Below, in pieces: positions 36,831 to 44,116 of a DNA stretch of 64,000 nucleotides (its first letter is position 1; each line of letters opens with the position of its first letter). This DNA comes from Amycolatopsis sp. NBC_01488 (GTDB lineage Bacteria > Actinomycetota > Actinomycetes > Mycobacteriales > Pseudonocardiaceae). The stretch covers positions 749,001 to 813,000 of the forward strand of contig NZ_CP109434.1 of assembly GCF_036227105.1 (NCBI RefSeq). Reading direction: 5' to 3'. Below the pieces are notes generated by a model. The model was not told the DNA's origin. It saw only the letters and a program-made list of their open reading frames with translations, and searched no databases. The position numbers were made by a program, and so were the translations under genes.

Positions 36831-37138
36831 TAGCGCGGCCCCCGCAGCTTGCCCGCGTCGGCCGCAGCGTTGGCAGCGGCATGGTCGCCGGCCTGGTAGG
36901 TGTCGGCTGCCTTGACGAGGTCGGCGCCGCACTGCTCGCCATCGGTACACCAGCTCTTGAACGCCGTCTGCCACGAATTACTGAACGATGACGCCGCCCC
37001 GCTCGCGTTGCCACCCGGCAGAGCTGCGGTCACACCGCCTACCGGTCCGCCGCAGTCGGCGCCGCGAAGTTCCCCGATCGCGTCGCCAGCGGCCTTGCTC
37101 GCCGCGCGCAGTGCCTCCGGTACCGTCCGGAATCCCAT
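36830..37138 (-). CDS. EspC/WXG100-like small secreted protein
   Basis: 102 residues from ATG 37138. It is all helical with Gly/Ala-rich turns (SKAAGDAIGELRGADCGGPV, FSNSWQTAFKSWCTDGEQCG, then ADLVKAADTYQAGDH). Two Cys pairs could form a disulfide. The central SWQ/SW motif and C-terminal YxxxD/E-like helix (TYQAGDHAAAN) fit ESX-secreted partners. It is coupled to the DUF1023 gene (TAATG). Its SD lies in a 16-bp hairpin arm. Confidence 0.7.
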   Translation of the reverse strand: MGFRTVPEALRAASKAAGDAIGELRGADCGGPVGGVTAALPGGNASGAASSFSNSWQTAFKSWCTDGEQCGADLVKAADTYQAGDHAAANAAADAGKLRGPR

Positions 37139-37142
37139 TGAC

Positions 37143-37187
37143 GCGTCCCCTCCCGTAGTCGCGTGGTAACCCTACGGGAGGGGACGC
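37143..37187 (-). promoter_or_regulatory. 16-bp perfect hairpin sequestering the operon Shine-Dalgarno
   Basis: GCGTCCCCTCCCGTAG (37143-37158) and CTACGGGAGGGGACGC (37172-37187) are perfect inverted repeats with a 13-nt loop. On the minus-strand mRNA the 3' arm contains GGGAGGGG, four to twelve bases before ATG 37138. A possible promoter (TTGTCA 37289-37284, TATACC 37268-37263, spacing 15) lies upstream. Translation should be shut until the hairpin opens. Confidence 0.75.
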
Positions 37188-37298
37188 CCGGTGCTCAACG
37201 GTGCCGCTCACAGTCACGGGACTTACCCGGGAGATTCGCGCAGGTCTACGCACCCGGGTCTAGGTATAACTACGTAAGCGCTGTGACAAGGAGTCCAG

Positions 37299-37607
37299 CT
37301 ATGTCTCATTCCGCTTCGGGTGGGAGTTCTCCTGCATACGCGCCGCAAGATCTTCCAGTTGTGTCGCAAGCACGTCGCCAGCCTTTGGCGGCACTGTTCC
37401 GGCCGCAATCGCTTGTCGGAGCTTCTCGGCAGCCTCAACAAGCTCCGCGCCGACCTCGGCTATGCGCGCCTGAGCGGCGACTTGTGCGTCCTCAGGCAGG
37501 GGCGGCTGTTCGTCAGCGTCACCGGCGTCACCCATTAGTGATCCATTCGGAGTTTGTTGACGATCGGCCAACAGTTCATCGTTAAACGCAGACCGGAGGC
37601 CCGCCAC
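37299..37607 (-). CDS. Small Ala/Glu-rich helical protein
   Basis: 102 residues from GTG 37607; ATG 37535 (MGDAGDADEQPPLPEDAQVA) is an alternative start. The C-terminal 60 residues are helical (ARIAEVGAELVEAAEKLRQA, then VLATQLEDLAARMQENSH). It resembles the small helical proteins at 28.4 and 39.4 kb. It lies between the protease and the EspC-like operon, same strand. No family known. Confidence 0.55.
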   Translation of the reverse strand: MAGLRSAFNDELLADRQQTPNGSLMGDAGDADEQPPLPEDAQVAAQARIAEVGAELVEAAEKLRQAIAAGTVPPKAGDVLATQLEDLAARMQENSHPKRNET

Positions 37608-37645
37608 CGTTAGCGGCTCAAGGTGACGGGCGCCTGGCCTTTTAG

Positions 37646-38488
37646 CTACGCGGCGCTAGCCCCACCACCCCGTGCCGTCCCATAAAGCCACTCCCGAAAC
37701 TCCGGCGAGCTGGTGTACACGGTCGGCGCCTCACCGGGGTACTGCGCAGCACCCCGGCTGCACGTGCCCACGAGCTGCGGCACGCCGTGGGCGAAGCTCA
37801 CGGCCGGGCCGCCCGAGTCGCCACCACCGGGGCCATCGGTGCCGTGCGGGTTGCTGGTGCAGATCTCCCCGACGGACTGCTGGGCGTCAGCGCACTTGAC
37901 CGGTGCGAGCACCTTGGTACTGAGCTGCTGGAGCTTCAGCGGCAGCGGGTCGCCCCCGTCCGGCTGGTCAGCACCCCAGCCGTACAACGTCACCCGATCA
38001 CCGGGCTTGGCGGCGTGTCCGGCCAGCTGAATCGGCTGCATGTTCACGGCGTGGTCCAGCTGGAGCATGGCCACATCGTCCACCGGGTTCTCCGGTGCGC
38101 CAGCCGCCCACTGCCAGCCCGGATGCACCACGACACGCACGACCTTGGCCGTCTCGCCGCCCGTGGTGCGGTCTTTGGAGCCGACCCGCACCGAGAACGT
38201 CTTGGCCGAGGTCGGGATGTGCTGCGTATCTCCTGGCACGTCGGTGACGCAGTGGGCGTTGGTGACGACCCACGAGCGGAACAGCAGCGCCGCGCCGCAG
38301 GTGTGGTGCGCCGCAATGCCGTAAGCCGGGGCGTCGTACTGGAGCGAGGCCATCCAGGACGTGTTGCCGGTGGCCTCGCTGCCGCCCACGATGTTCGGCT
38401 GCACGTCGGCCGTGGCGGTGCTGGCCGTGAACAAGCTGGCCAGTCCCAGCGCGGCCACCGTGGACGCAATAACAGACTTTCTCAACAT
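37646..38488 (-). CDS. Secreted trypsin-like serine protease (S1)
   Basis: 280 residues from ATG 38488. The signal peptide (residues 1-28) ends at TASTATADV. The mature start region has IVGG at residues 33-36, and the triad His79 (VTNAHC), Asp138 (VDDVAML) and Ser225 (GGGDSGGP) is complete. Paired Cys at 64/80 and 199/210 would form disulfides. Substrate pocket Asp is likely at Asp218 (GTDGPGGGDSGGP), giving trypsin-like preference for Arg/Lys, read by analogy. An S1 protease on a mobile element is unusual cargo and may process wall or pilus-like proteins. Confidence 0.92.
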   Translation of the reverse strand: MLRKSVIASTVAALGLASLFTASTATADVQPNIVGGSEATGNTSWMASLQYDAPAYGIAAHHTCGAALLFRSWVVTNAHCVTDVPGDTQHIPTSAKTFSVRVGSKDRTTGGETAKVVRVVVHPGWQWAAGAPENPVDDVAMLQLDHAVNMQPIQLAGHAAKPGDRVTLYGWGADQPDGGDPLPLKLQQLSTKVLAPVKCADAQQSVGEICTSNPHGTDGPGGGDSGGPAVSFAHGVPQLVGTCSRGAAQYPGEAPTVYTSSPEFREWLYGTARGGGASAA

Positions 38489-38566
38489 TCCTCATTTCTT
38501 CTTTTGGTACCAACGGAAACCGCTCGGCATGTCAGGTGCCGAGCGGGGCTTTCGGGGATCGCGGCC

Positions 38567-38815
38567 CTACAACTGCCGCCCGTGTGCCTTGCGGTAGGCC
38601 GCCAGGTCGGCCGCTTCGGCTGGTTCGTTGCCGTCGCTGTACACCAGGCTCAGGTGGTGAATGTCGGGCAAGCCGGAACCGTCTTCGGGCAGTTCCAGTT
38701 CGGCCGTGATCGCCAAGACATTCACCCCGGCCTGTTCCGGCCGATTCAGCCACATGCTTGCTTCAAAGAAGCTGTCTGCCAGTCTCGTGTTGGAGAAGGT
38801 CAGCACGTAGGCCAT
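38567..38815 (-). CDS. Small hypothetical protein
   Basis: 82 residues from GTG/ATG 38815 (MAYVLTFSNTRLADSFFEAS, then VNVLAITAELELPEDGSG). It has a mixed alpha/beta look with an acidic C-terminal half ending AAYRKAHGRQL. It sits in the leftward train of short genes between 40.3 and 37.3 kb. No family known. Confidence 0.6.
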   Translation of the reverse strand: MAYVLTFSNTRLADSFFEASMWLNRPEQAGVNVLAITAELELPEDGSGLPDIHHLSLVYSDGNEPAEAADLAAYRKAHGRQL

Positions 38816-38838
38816 CCGGGCATTGCCCCTTTCTCAAG

Positions 38839-39234
38839 TCAGTCAAGGCGCTTGAGTCCATCGAGGATGCGTTGCATGAGTTCGGTTTCGGGGCGCGGCA
38901 ACGGTTTACGCGGGCGTGGGCTTGGACGGCGGACGTAGCGCCTCACCCGTTGCGGCATCACGGGCGGAGGCTCCGGCCGGACGGTGGGCAGTACCGTGGT
39001 CGGCACGTCATCCGGCATGACCACCGGGAAGACTTCGGTATCTGCCTGCGCAGCCCGTTCTTCGGCGCGCTCGCGTTCCACCCGCTCCCGAATACCGGCC
39101 ACCGACCGGTTGCGGTGCTTGGCCAGGAACCGTCGCCGACGCTGCGCGCTACGTAGCTCGCGGATAACCCACACCGCGACCGCGATAAGAGGCACCGCCA
39201 CCACGACCAGGGCGGCAAGGCCCAGGCCGTTCAT
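38839..39234 (-). CDS. Single-TM protein with basic/Pro-rich tail
   Basis: 131 residues from ATG 39234. One N-terminal TM helix (LGLAALVVVAVPLIAVAVWV) is followed by a long charged cytoplasmic domain (RRRFLAKHRNRSVAGIRERV) and Arg/Pro stretches. It ends ELMQRILDGLKRLD, of which a duplicate survives at 31.6 kb. The start overlaps the next gene's stop by four bases. Confidence 0.65.
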   Translation of the reverse strand: MNGLGLAALVVVAVPLIAVAVWVIRELRSAQRRRRFLAKHRNRSVAGIRERVERERAEERAAQADTEVFPVVMPDDVPTTVLPTVRPEPPPVMPQRVRRYVRRPSPRPRKPLPRPETELMQRILDGLKRLD

Positions 39235-39458
39235 CTGGCCGGCGGAGGCTCACGCGACGGGTGACGGCCCTCAGCCTCCGGGCTACCGAGCTTGTCGGCG
39301 TACAAGTGCACCGTCTCAGCCAGGGCGCTCAGCATGTCGCCGAACAGGTGCAACTCAGTCCCAGACAGGTCGCCCACTTTGAGTTTCGCCGACACCTCAA
39401 GCATGTGCCGGGCAATGGTGTCCAGGCTGTCAGCCAAGCTCGCCGGGTGCCTGGTCAT
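39231..39458 (-). CDS. Small helical protein
   Basis: 75 residues from ATG 39458 (MTRHPASLADSLDTIARHML, then LSGTELHLFGDMLSALAETV). It is amphipathic helical, overlapping both neighbours (stop at 39231 and a start 29 bp inside the upstream gene). Probably co-translated with its neighbours. No named family. Confidence 0.6.
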   Translation of the reverse strand: MTRHPASLADSLDTIARHMLEVSAKLKVGDLSGTELHLFGDMLSALAETVHLYADKLGSPEAEGRHPSREPPPAR

Positions 39459-39645
39459 TCGCGGTCGCCTCCTCCCGGCCGGTGGCGTGGCTGTGCAGCA
39501 CGTTGCCCAGCTCGATGAGCAGCCCGGCGAACTCGCGCTGCTTGGCCACCGTCATGCAGTCACCGAGCAGCGCTCGGCAGACTTCCGGGATACGCTGGTT
39601 GATCGCGCCGAGTGCTGACACCAGGTGGGCGGTCTGCTCGTTCAC
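39430..39645 (-). CDS. Small helical protein
   Basis: 71 residues from GTG 39645 (VNEQTAHLVSALGAINQRIP, then MTVAKQREFAGLLIELGNVL). Its stop lies within the next gene and its start overlaps the previous stop (GTGA). It resembles its neighbour at 39231 in size and helical pattern, perhaps a tandem pair of paralogues. Confidence 0.6.
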   Translation of the reverse strand: MNEQTAHLVSALGAINQRIPEVCRALLGDCMTVAKQREFAGLLIELGNVLHSHATGREEATANDQAPGELG

Positions 39646-39875
39646 GCCACCACCACCCGGGCCTGCAACCGCAAGCCAACCTTGAAGCGCAGGCAAGGCC
39701 AGGCCCGCCCGCAGCACTCGCAGGACACTCCGGTTTCCTCGGCGCAGTGCGCCACGAGGTACACCCAGGCCAATGCCGCCCACAGGTTCACGGTGGAGGT
39801 GGCGTGGCGACCGCCGGGCGTAACCAACGTGGCGTGCAGCCGGACGGGCCGATGCCGGACAGGTCGAACAGTCAC
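39642..39875 (-). CDS. Small Cys-containing protein
   Basis: 77 residues from GTG 39875 (VTVRPVRHRPVRLHATLVTP). A Cys cluster CECCGRAWPC sits mid-chain after VYLVAHCAEETG, a possible zinc knuckle. The C terminus LRFKVGLRLQARVVVA is beta-like. It is the second gene of the train that starts with the resolvase-like protein. Confidence 0.55.
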   Translation of the reverse strand: MTVRPVRHRPVRLHATLVTPGGRHATSTVNLWAALAWVYLVAHCAEETGVSCECCGRAWPCLRFKVGLRLQARVVVA

Positions 39876-39921
39876 GGGTCAGTTCTTTCGCTGTTGGAGA
39901 TCGGTGCGACGACGGACGGCT

Positions 39922-40314
39922 TTAGGCGGTTTCTCGTAGTGCCAGGACTTCGGCCGCGGCTTCGTGTTCGAGGCGAGTGAGCATCTGGTTTTGGAGGAGG
40001 ACGCTGCGGGCGAAGTGCCGCAATGACGGGATGACGACGTAGTGGGCCTCCGCCCGCCCCAGTTCGGTCAGCAGCTCGCCAAATGCCTCCTGCGAACCGC
40101 AGTCGAACTCAAAGAAGAACGTCACCAGGTACAGCCCCTGGAGCGCGGCGAAGGCCCGCAGTGCCTGTTCCAGCCGCCGCACCTTCTGGTCCGGCACGTC
40201 ACACGGCACCCGCAGGTAGCCGTAGGCCAATGGCTGCGTGATCTGCTGGTCTTCACGCTCGGCGTCTGCCCGCCGCACCGCGGCTCTCGACCGCTCAATC
40301 GTCTGTACCGTCAT
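39922..40314 (-). CDS. Resolvase-like protein without catalytic serine
   Basis: 130 residues from ATG 40314. The chain follows the catalytic-domain fold of serine resolvases: YGYLRVPCDVPDQKVRRLEQ, YLVTFFFEFDCGSQEAFGEL, AEAHYVVIPSLRHFARSV. The nucleophile position of YxRVS is Pro here, so it cannot cut DNA, and there is no C-terminal DNA-binding domain. It may be a dimerising regulator derived from a resolvase. It heads the leftward small-gene train and is divergent from the XRE-TPR gene, sharing the 251-bp control region with the phased repeats. Confidence 0.7.
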   Translation of the reverse strand: MTVQTIERSRAAVRRADAEREDQQITQPLAYGYLRVPCDVPDQKVRRLEQALRAFAALQGLYLVTFFFEFDCGSQEAFGELLTELGRAEAHYVVIPSLRHFARSVLLQNQMLTRLEHEAAAEVLALRETA

Positions 40315-40508
40315 CTTCGTCCGGCTCCGTCCGCTTTGCCCCTCGTGGTGGAACGGCACCCAGCGACGGGACAGCCCTGGTCACAGGCGGCCAAGTGGTG
40401 CTCAGCGGGAGCCTGCCCGTGGCTGGAGGCGTTACCGGGCTGTTCGACCGGTCGCCGGGTGCCTGGCAAAAAGCCTGGTCAACGGGCGTCCGTAGGGGAA
40501 TACCGGCG

Positions 40509-40550
40509 TGTGGCAGCCGTGTGGCACCGCTGTGGCACTCTGCGTATTAG
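40509..40550 (+). promoter_or_regulatory. Three phased TGTGGCA repeats plus -10
   Basis: TGTGGCA occurs at 40509-40515, 40520-40526 and 40531-40537, exactly 11 bp apart (one turn). TATTAG (40545-40550) can serve as -10, with the -35 position falling inside the second repeat (TGGCAC 40522-40527). A regulator binding three adjacent sites on one face is predicted. Confidence 0.65.
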
Positions 40551-40583
40551 GCTGGCTACAGGACCATGAAACTCGGGAGCGCT

Positions 40584-42062
40584 ATGACCGCCGTCGACCG
40601 CTGGACCGGCCAGGAGGCCGCGGCGCTTCGCGCTGCTCTGCGGATGACGGTCCGTGACTTCGCTGCCCGGCTGGGCATCGGGGTACGGACGGTAAGCAAC
40701 TGGGAGGCCCGACGCGAGGGCATTACGCCGTTGCCGGAGATGCAAGCCGTACTCGACACGGTGCTGGCCCAGGCCGACGACGACGTGCAGGAGCGCTTCT
40801 CTCTGACGCGCAGTTCTGGATCGGGCACCAGCGTGGCGGCCGTGTCGCCAGCAAGCGCCGCGCCGGTTGCTCCCGACCTATCGCTCGACGTACTCATGGA
40901 GTGGACGACCGGCGACTTTCGCTTGTCGCGGTCCGAAGCGGCTGAGGCAATCGAACGATTTACAGCGAGCGACATGGCAACCAGACGAGCGTTCCTCATG
41001 GGGCTCTCGCTGCTGTCCGGCACCCCGCTGGTGCGCCAAGTGCAACGTTGGGTGGCGGCCTTGCCCATGGCACCCGTCTCCACCGACCAGCTTGGCGCTG
41101 ACCAGCTCAGCGACCTTGAGCAGTCGGTGACCTTCTTCCGCCGATGGGACGCGTCCGGGGCGGGCGGCCTGCACCGCAAAGCGGTCGTTGGTCAGCTCAA
41201 CGCTGTCGCCGAAACACTCGGCGAGCCGCATGCGGTCGCGACCGAACGCCGCCTCTTCCAAGTGGCCGCCGAACTGGCCCAGCTGGCCGGCTGGATGACC
41301 TACGACACTGGCTCGTTTGGGCTGGCCCAGCGCTACTACCTGCTGGCCCTGGGCGCCTGCCAGCACGCCGACGCCCCCGACCTCGGGGCCAAGATCGTGG
41401 GCGACATGACCCAGATGTTAACTGCGCTGGGCTTTTACGACGACAGCCTGTCGCTGGTACAGACGGCACTCGCCAGCCTGCCCCGTCACGGCAACGCCTT
41501 GGTGCGTTCGGAGCTGCTTGGCCTCGAAGCCCGAGCGTGCGCCCAGCTCGGCCGCCAGGAAGCCTCCAACGCTCGTCGAGCGGTGGACGCCTGCATTGAG
41601 GCGTACCAGGCAGCGCCGCCCACTGACCGGCCGGACTGGGTGCACTACATGAACCAGGCCGAAGTGGAATGCTTGGCCGCCAACGCCTACACCGAGCTGG
41701 CCCTAGCCGAACCGGAGCCAAAGCGCGCCCTCGCGCACGCCGCGCAGGCCGAGCAGCACACCAACAGCGCGATTGCCATCCGGGGAGCATCCTACTCACG
41801 CAGCCGCGTACTGGACCACCTCCGCCTCGGGAAGGTGCGCCTCGCTCAGCGTGAGCCTGCCGAGGCGGCCAACGTCGGCATGCAAGCCCTCGAGCAAGCC
41901 AACGGCATGCGCTCTTCGGTGCTTACCAAGTGGCTGACCGGCCTCTCTGACCCGCTCGGGGCGCAGTACGCCTCCGTTCCGGCGGTCGCTGCGTTTCGCG
42001 AGGCGCTATCCGACTACTTGCGCGTGAACACCGCGGGGAGCCGTCGTGAATCCGACGACTGA
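40584..42062 (+). CDS. XRE regulator with TPR-like sensor domain
   Basis: 492 residues from ATG 40584 (GGGAG upstream; ATG 40566 would add six). The N-terminal HTH is AALRAALRMTVRDFAARLGI followed by GVRTVSNWEARREG. From about residue 150 on the chain is made of TPR-like helices (LGLEARACAQLGRQEASNAR, HAAQAEQHTNSAIAIRGASY). This architecture is common in actinobacteria, where the TPR part senses a small molecule or peptide. It overlaps the GNAT gene by 17 bp, so the two form an operon. The element's TGTGGCA repeats lie in its promoter. Confidence 0.85.
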   Translation: MTAVDRWTGQEAAALRAALRMTVRDFAARLGIGVRTVSNWEARREGITPLPEMQAVLDTVLAQADDDVQERFSLTRSSGSGTSVAAVSPASAAPVAPDLSLDVLMEWTTGDFRLSRSEAAEAIERFTASDMATRRAFLMGLSLLSGTPLVRQVQRWVAALPMAPVSTDQLGADQLSDLEQSVTFFRRWDASGAGGLHRKAVVGQLNAVAETLGEPHAVATERRLFQVAAELAQLAGWMTYDTGSFGLAQRYYLLALGACQHADAPDLGAKIVGDMTQMLTALGFYDDSLSLVQTALASLPRHGNALVRSELLGLEARACAQLGRQEASNARRAVDACIEAYQAAPPTDRPDWVHYMNQAEVECLAANAYTELALAEPEPKRALAHAAQAEQHTNSAIAIRGASYSRSRVLDHLRLGKVRLAQREPAEAANVGMQALEQANGMRSSVLTKWLTGLSDPLGAQYASVPAVAAFREALSDYLRVNTAGSRRESDD

Positions 42063-42603
42063 ACCGGTGCGCTACAACCATCTCGGGCCAGAGGAAGCTG
42101 CCGACGCCGCGAAGGCGCTCACCGCCTTATACCGCGAGGTGTACGCCGAACCGCCTTACAACTGGGACGACGAACACGCCGAGTTGTTCGCCAAGCGGTT
42201 CGAGCAGCAACGCCAGGCCCCCGGCTTTGACCTGGTCGTGGCGCACGCGACAAGCGGGCTGGTGGGCTTCACATTCGGGGTGACGCTGTTGCCGGATACG
42301 CCGTGGTGGCAGAACCTCATCGCTGAGGTAGACAGCTCGCTGACCGAGGAATACCCCGACCGGACGTTTGCCCTCGTCGAGCTGATTGTGGCGCAGCCCT
42401 GGCGGCAGCGTGGGATTGGCAAACAACTGTACGACCGACTGCTGGCCGGCCGCCGTGAGGAACGGGCGACCTTGACAGTCTTACCAGCAGCCGAACCAGC
42501 CCAGCGAGCTTACGCTGCCTGGGGCTGGCGACGCGTGGCGCAGAAGCGCAACCCGCTACCGGGATCGCCGGTGTTTGATGTGATGGTTAAGGATTTCACA
42601 TAG
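42046..42603 (+). CDS. GNAT-family N-acetyltransferase
   Basis: 185 residues, GTG/ATG start at 42046 inside the regulator's end. The acetyl-CoA site motif is FALVELIVAQPWRQRGIGKQ (Q/RxxGxG/A) at about residues 106-125, followed by LLAGRREERATLTVLPAAEP and the aromatic GWRRVAQKRN end. It acetylates an amino group of an unknown substrate; coupling to a TPR regulator suggests a regulatory or detoxifying role. Confidence 0.88.
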   Translation: MNPTTEPVRYNHLGPEEAADAAKALTALYREVYAEPPYNWDDEHAELFAKRFEQQRQAPGFDLVVAHATSGLVGFTFGVTLLPDTPWWQNLIAEVDSSLTEEYPDRTFALVELIVAQPWRQRGIGKQLYDRLLAGRREERATLTVLPAAEPAQRAYAAWGWRRVAQKRNPLPGSPVFDVMVKDFT

Positions 42604-42725
42604 CTCAAACCACAAAATTTCCTTGCAAGCGCGTGGCGCCGCAGTTTCGGCGCTTCCGTCTCTCTGCCACCTTCGGTCGACCGTCGACGCCGTGCGGCTG
42701 TTTCAAGTAGGTGTAAAATAGGGGT

Positions 42726-44114
42726 ATGACGGAGCAAGGTTGCAACGACCCGCGGGAGAAGCGGCACCGACTCAAGGCTGGCGGAGCTATGAAAAGCCTT
42801 GCCCCGGAAGTCGTCGGCGCAGTCATTGCACATCCCGTTCATCAGACCAACCGTGCCCGCATAGAGATTCTCATTGAGCAGCTTCGCTCCTGCAAGGAAC
42901 CAGCAGACTACAACGAGTTCCAGCGTCACCTGTTCAAGGCTGTCTACGAGATTGAGGAACGTCGCAGTCAATGTTCTCGTATCGTCAAGCGGCTACGGAA
43001 GGGCGAGTCACTTCCGGTCGACCGGCCAGCACTGTCGAATGACAGCGACCCAAGCGTGTTGGCAACATGGGAATTTGAGCTCTTTGTCTACGAGCGTTTG
43101 GCTCGGCAGCTACGGACCGTTGGCGACGGCCTCGCTTGGCGTTGCTTTGGCTATGACAGGCGACTGATACTCGCTTTGTCCCGCAACGAATCGCCCGGCA
43201 TGATGTATGGCAAAGAGGGCTTGCCGTTCGAGCTCGGCCGTGTCAATCATCTGTGGGAGGATCGTGGACATTTCACACTTCTGCATGACCTCACAAACTG
43301 CCTCCGTATCGCTGACCTATCCGAGTTCACGGCAGACGGTGGAATCCTGCTACACGAAGTCAAGAAGAACCCGCAGGCCGACCGAAGCGCCCAAATGAAG
43401 CGTATTGAGGCCGCTGTCAACGCCGTGATGCACGGCGGGACTCTTCCTGGGGATCAGCTTGACGCGCGACTGGTTGAGCTAACTGAGCCGTATGTTGTGA
43501 ACCTTAAGCAACTTAATGACCTGCTCCAACTTGCTAAGCAGCACGGTTGCCGAGGGATGCGCCTGCCTCAGGGCCGCGCCCTCTTTGCCACCTCGATCCC
43601 TGACAATTACAACCGCTGGAAAGGTAATCCTGACGCCGGCATGGCCGCGTCTGATTCAGCTCGGCTGCGAGCTATTAAACGCGCTGGAATTGACAAGGCG
43701 ATGCATCATATTCAAGGATTCAGCGGCGACACCGCGGCACGCTCGCCCATCATGGCACCATGGTCGATCTACCCATTCAGTTCAGAGGATTGCTCCGCGC
43801 TCATCTGCGATCTGCTTGGTTTTCAAACAATCCTCTCCGTAGATGCACTTGTTGATAGCCTGACGGCGGTTGGCCTCCACGCCGACATTCTTCTCAATCC
43901 AGCCGACGGTGACCTGAGCGGTGACAAAAAGGTGCTACGCGCCTGGTTGGATAACCGATCGTTGACACTGCATGCCGAAGGCTTGAACGTGCTGCTATAT
44001 GAACTCCTGGAACCGGACGCTTGGGCGCGCGGAGTACTGGAGACACTGAGCGTTGAGACTCGGCCGGGCTCGCCAGGCGTAGTTTTTGCAGATGAAGCTG
44101 CCAGTTGGCTCTGA
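42726..44114 (+). CDS. Unknown protein with PD-(D/E)XK-like ExK motif
   Basis: 462 residues from ATG 42726; TAAAAT at 42715-42720 would make the mRNA nearly leaderless, and ATG 42789 with GGAG is an alternative. The middle reads IADLSEFTADGGILLHEVKK, with D197/D204, E211-V-K213 and Q223 further on, the spacing of a PD-(D/E)XK nuclease core. The N-terminal 130 residues are helical (FQRHLFKAVYEIEERRSQCS). The C-terminal half is mixed. No family is recognised. It ends two bases before the convergent nuclease-like gene, so the two terminate against each other. Confidence 0.65.
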   Translation: MTEQGCNDPREKRHRLKAGGAMKSLAPEVVGAVIAHPVHQTNRARIEILIEQLRSCKEPADYNEFQRHLFKAVYEIEERRSQCSRIVKRLRKGESLPVDRPALSNDSDPSVLATWEFELFVYERLARQLRTVGDGLAWRCFGYDRRLILALSRNESPGMMYGKEGLPFELGRVNHLWEDRGHFTLLHDLTNCLRIADLSEFTADGGILLHEVKKNPQADRSAQMKRIEAAVNAVMHGGTLPGDQLDARLVELTEPYVVNLKQLNDLLQLAKQHGCRGMRLPQGRALFATSIPDNYNRWKGNPDAGMAASDSARLRAIKRAGIDKAMHHIQGFSGDTAARSPIMAPWSIYPFSSEDCSALICDLLGFQTILSVDALVDSLTAVGLHADILLNPADGDLSGDKKVLRAWLDNRSLTLHAEGLNVLLYELLEPDAWARGVLETLSVETRPGSPGVVFADEAASWL

Positions 44115-44116
44115 CA

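Noticed and set aside
37301..37585. Rightward gene starting at ATG 37301 with AAGGAG upstream
   Set aside because: The SD is good, but the product is Arg/Pro/Gln-rich without any fold pattern and overlaps a leftward gene of much better composition.
40509..40537. CRISPR-like array
   Set aside because: The three repeats are only 7 bp with 4-bp gaps; no spacer-sized units and no cas genes anywhere in the window.
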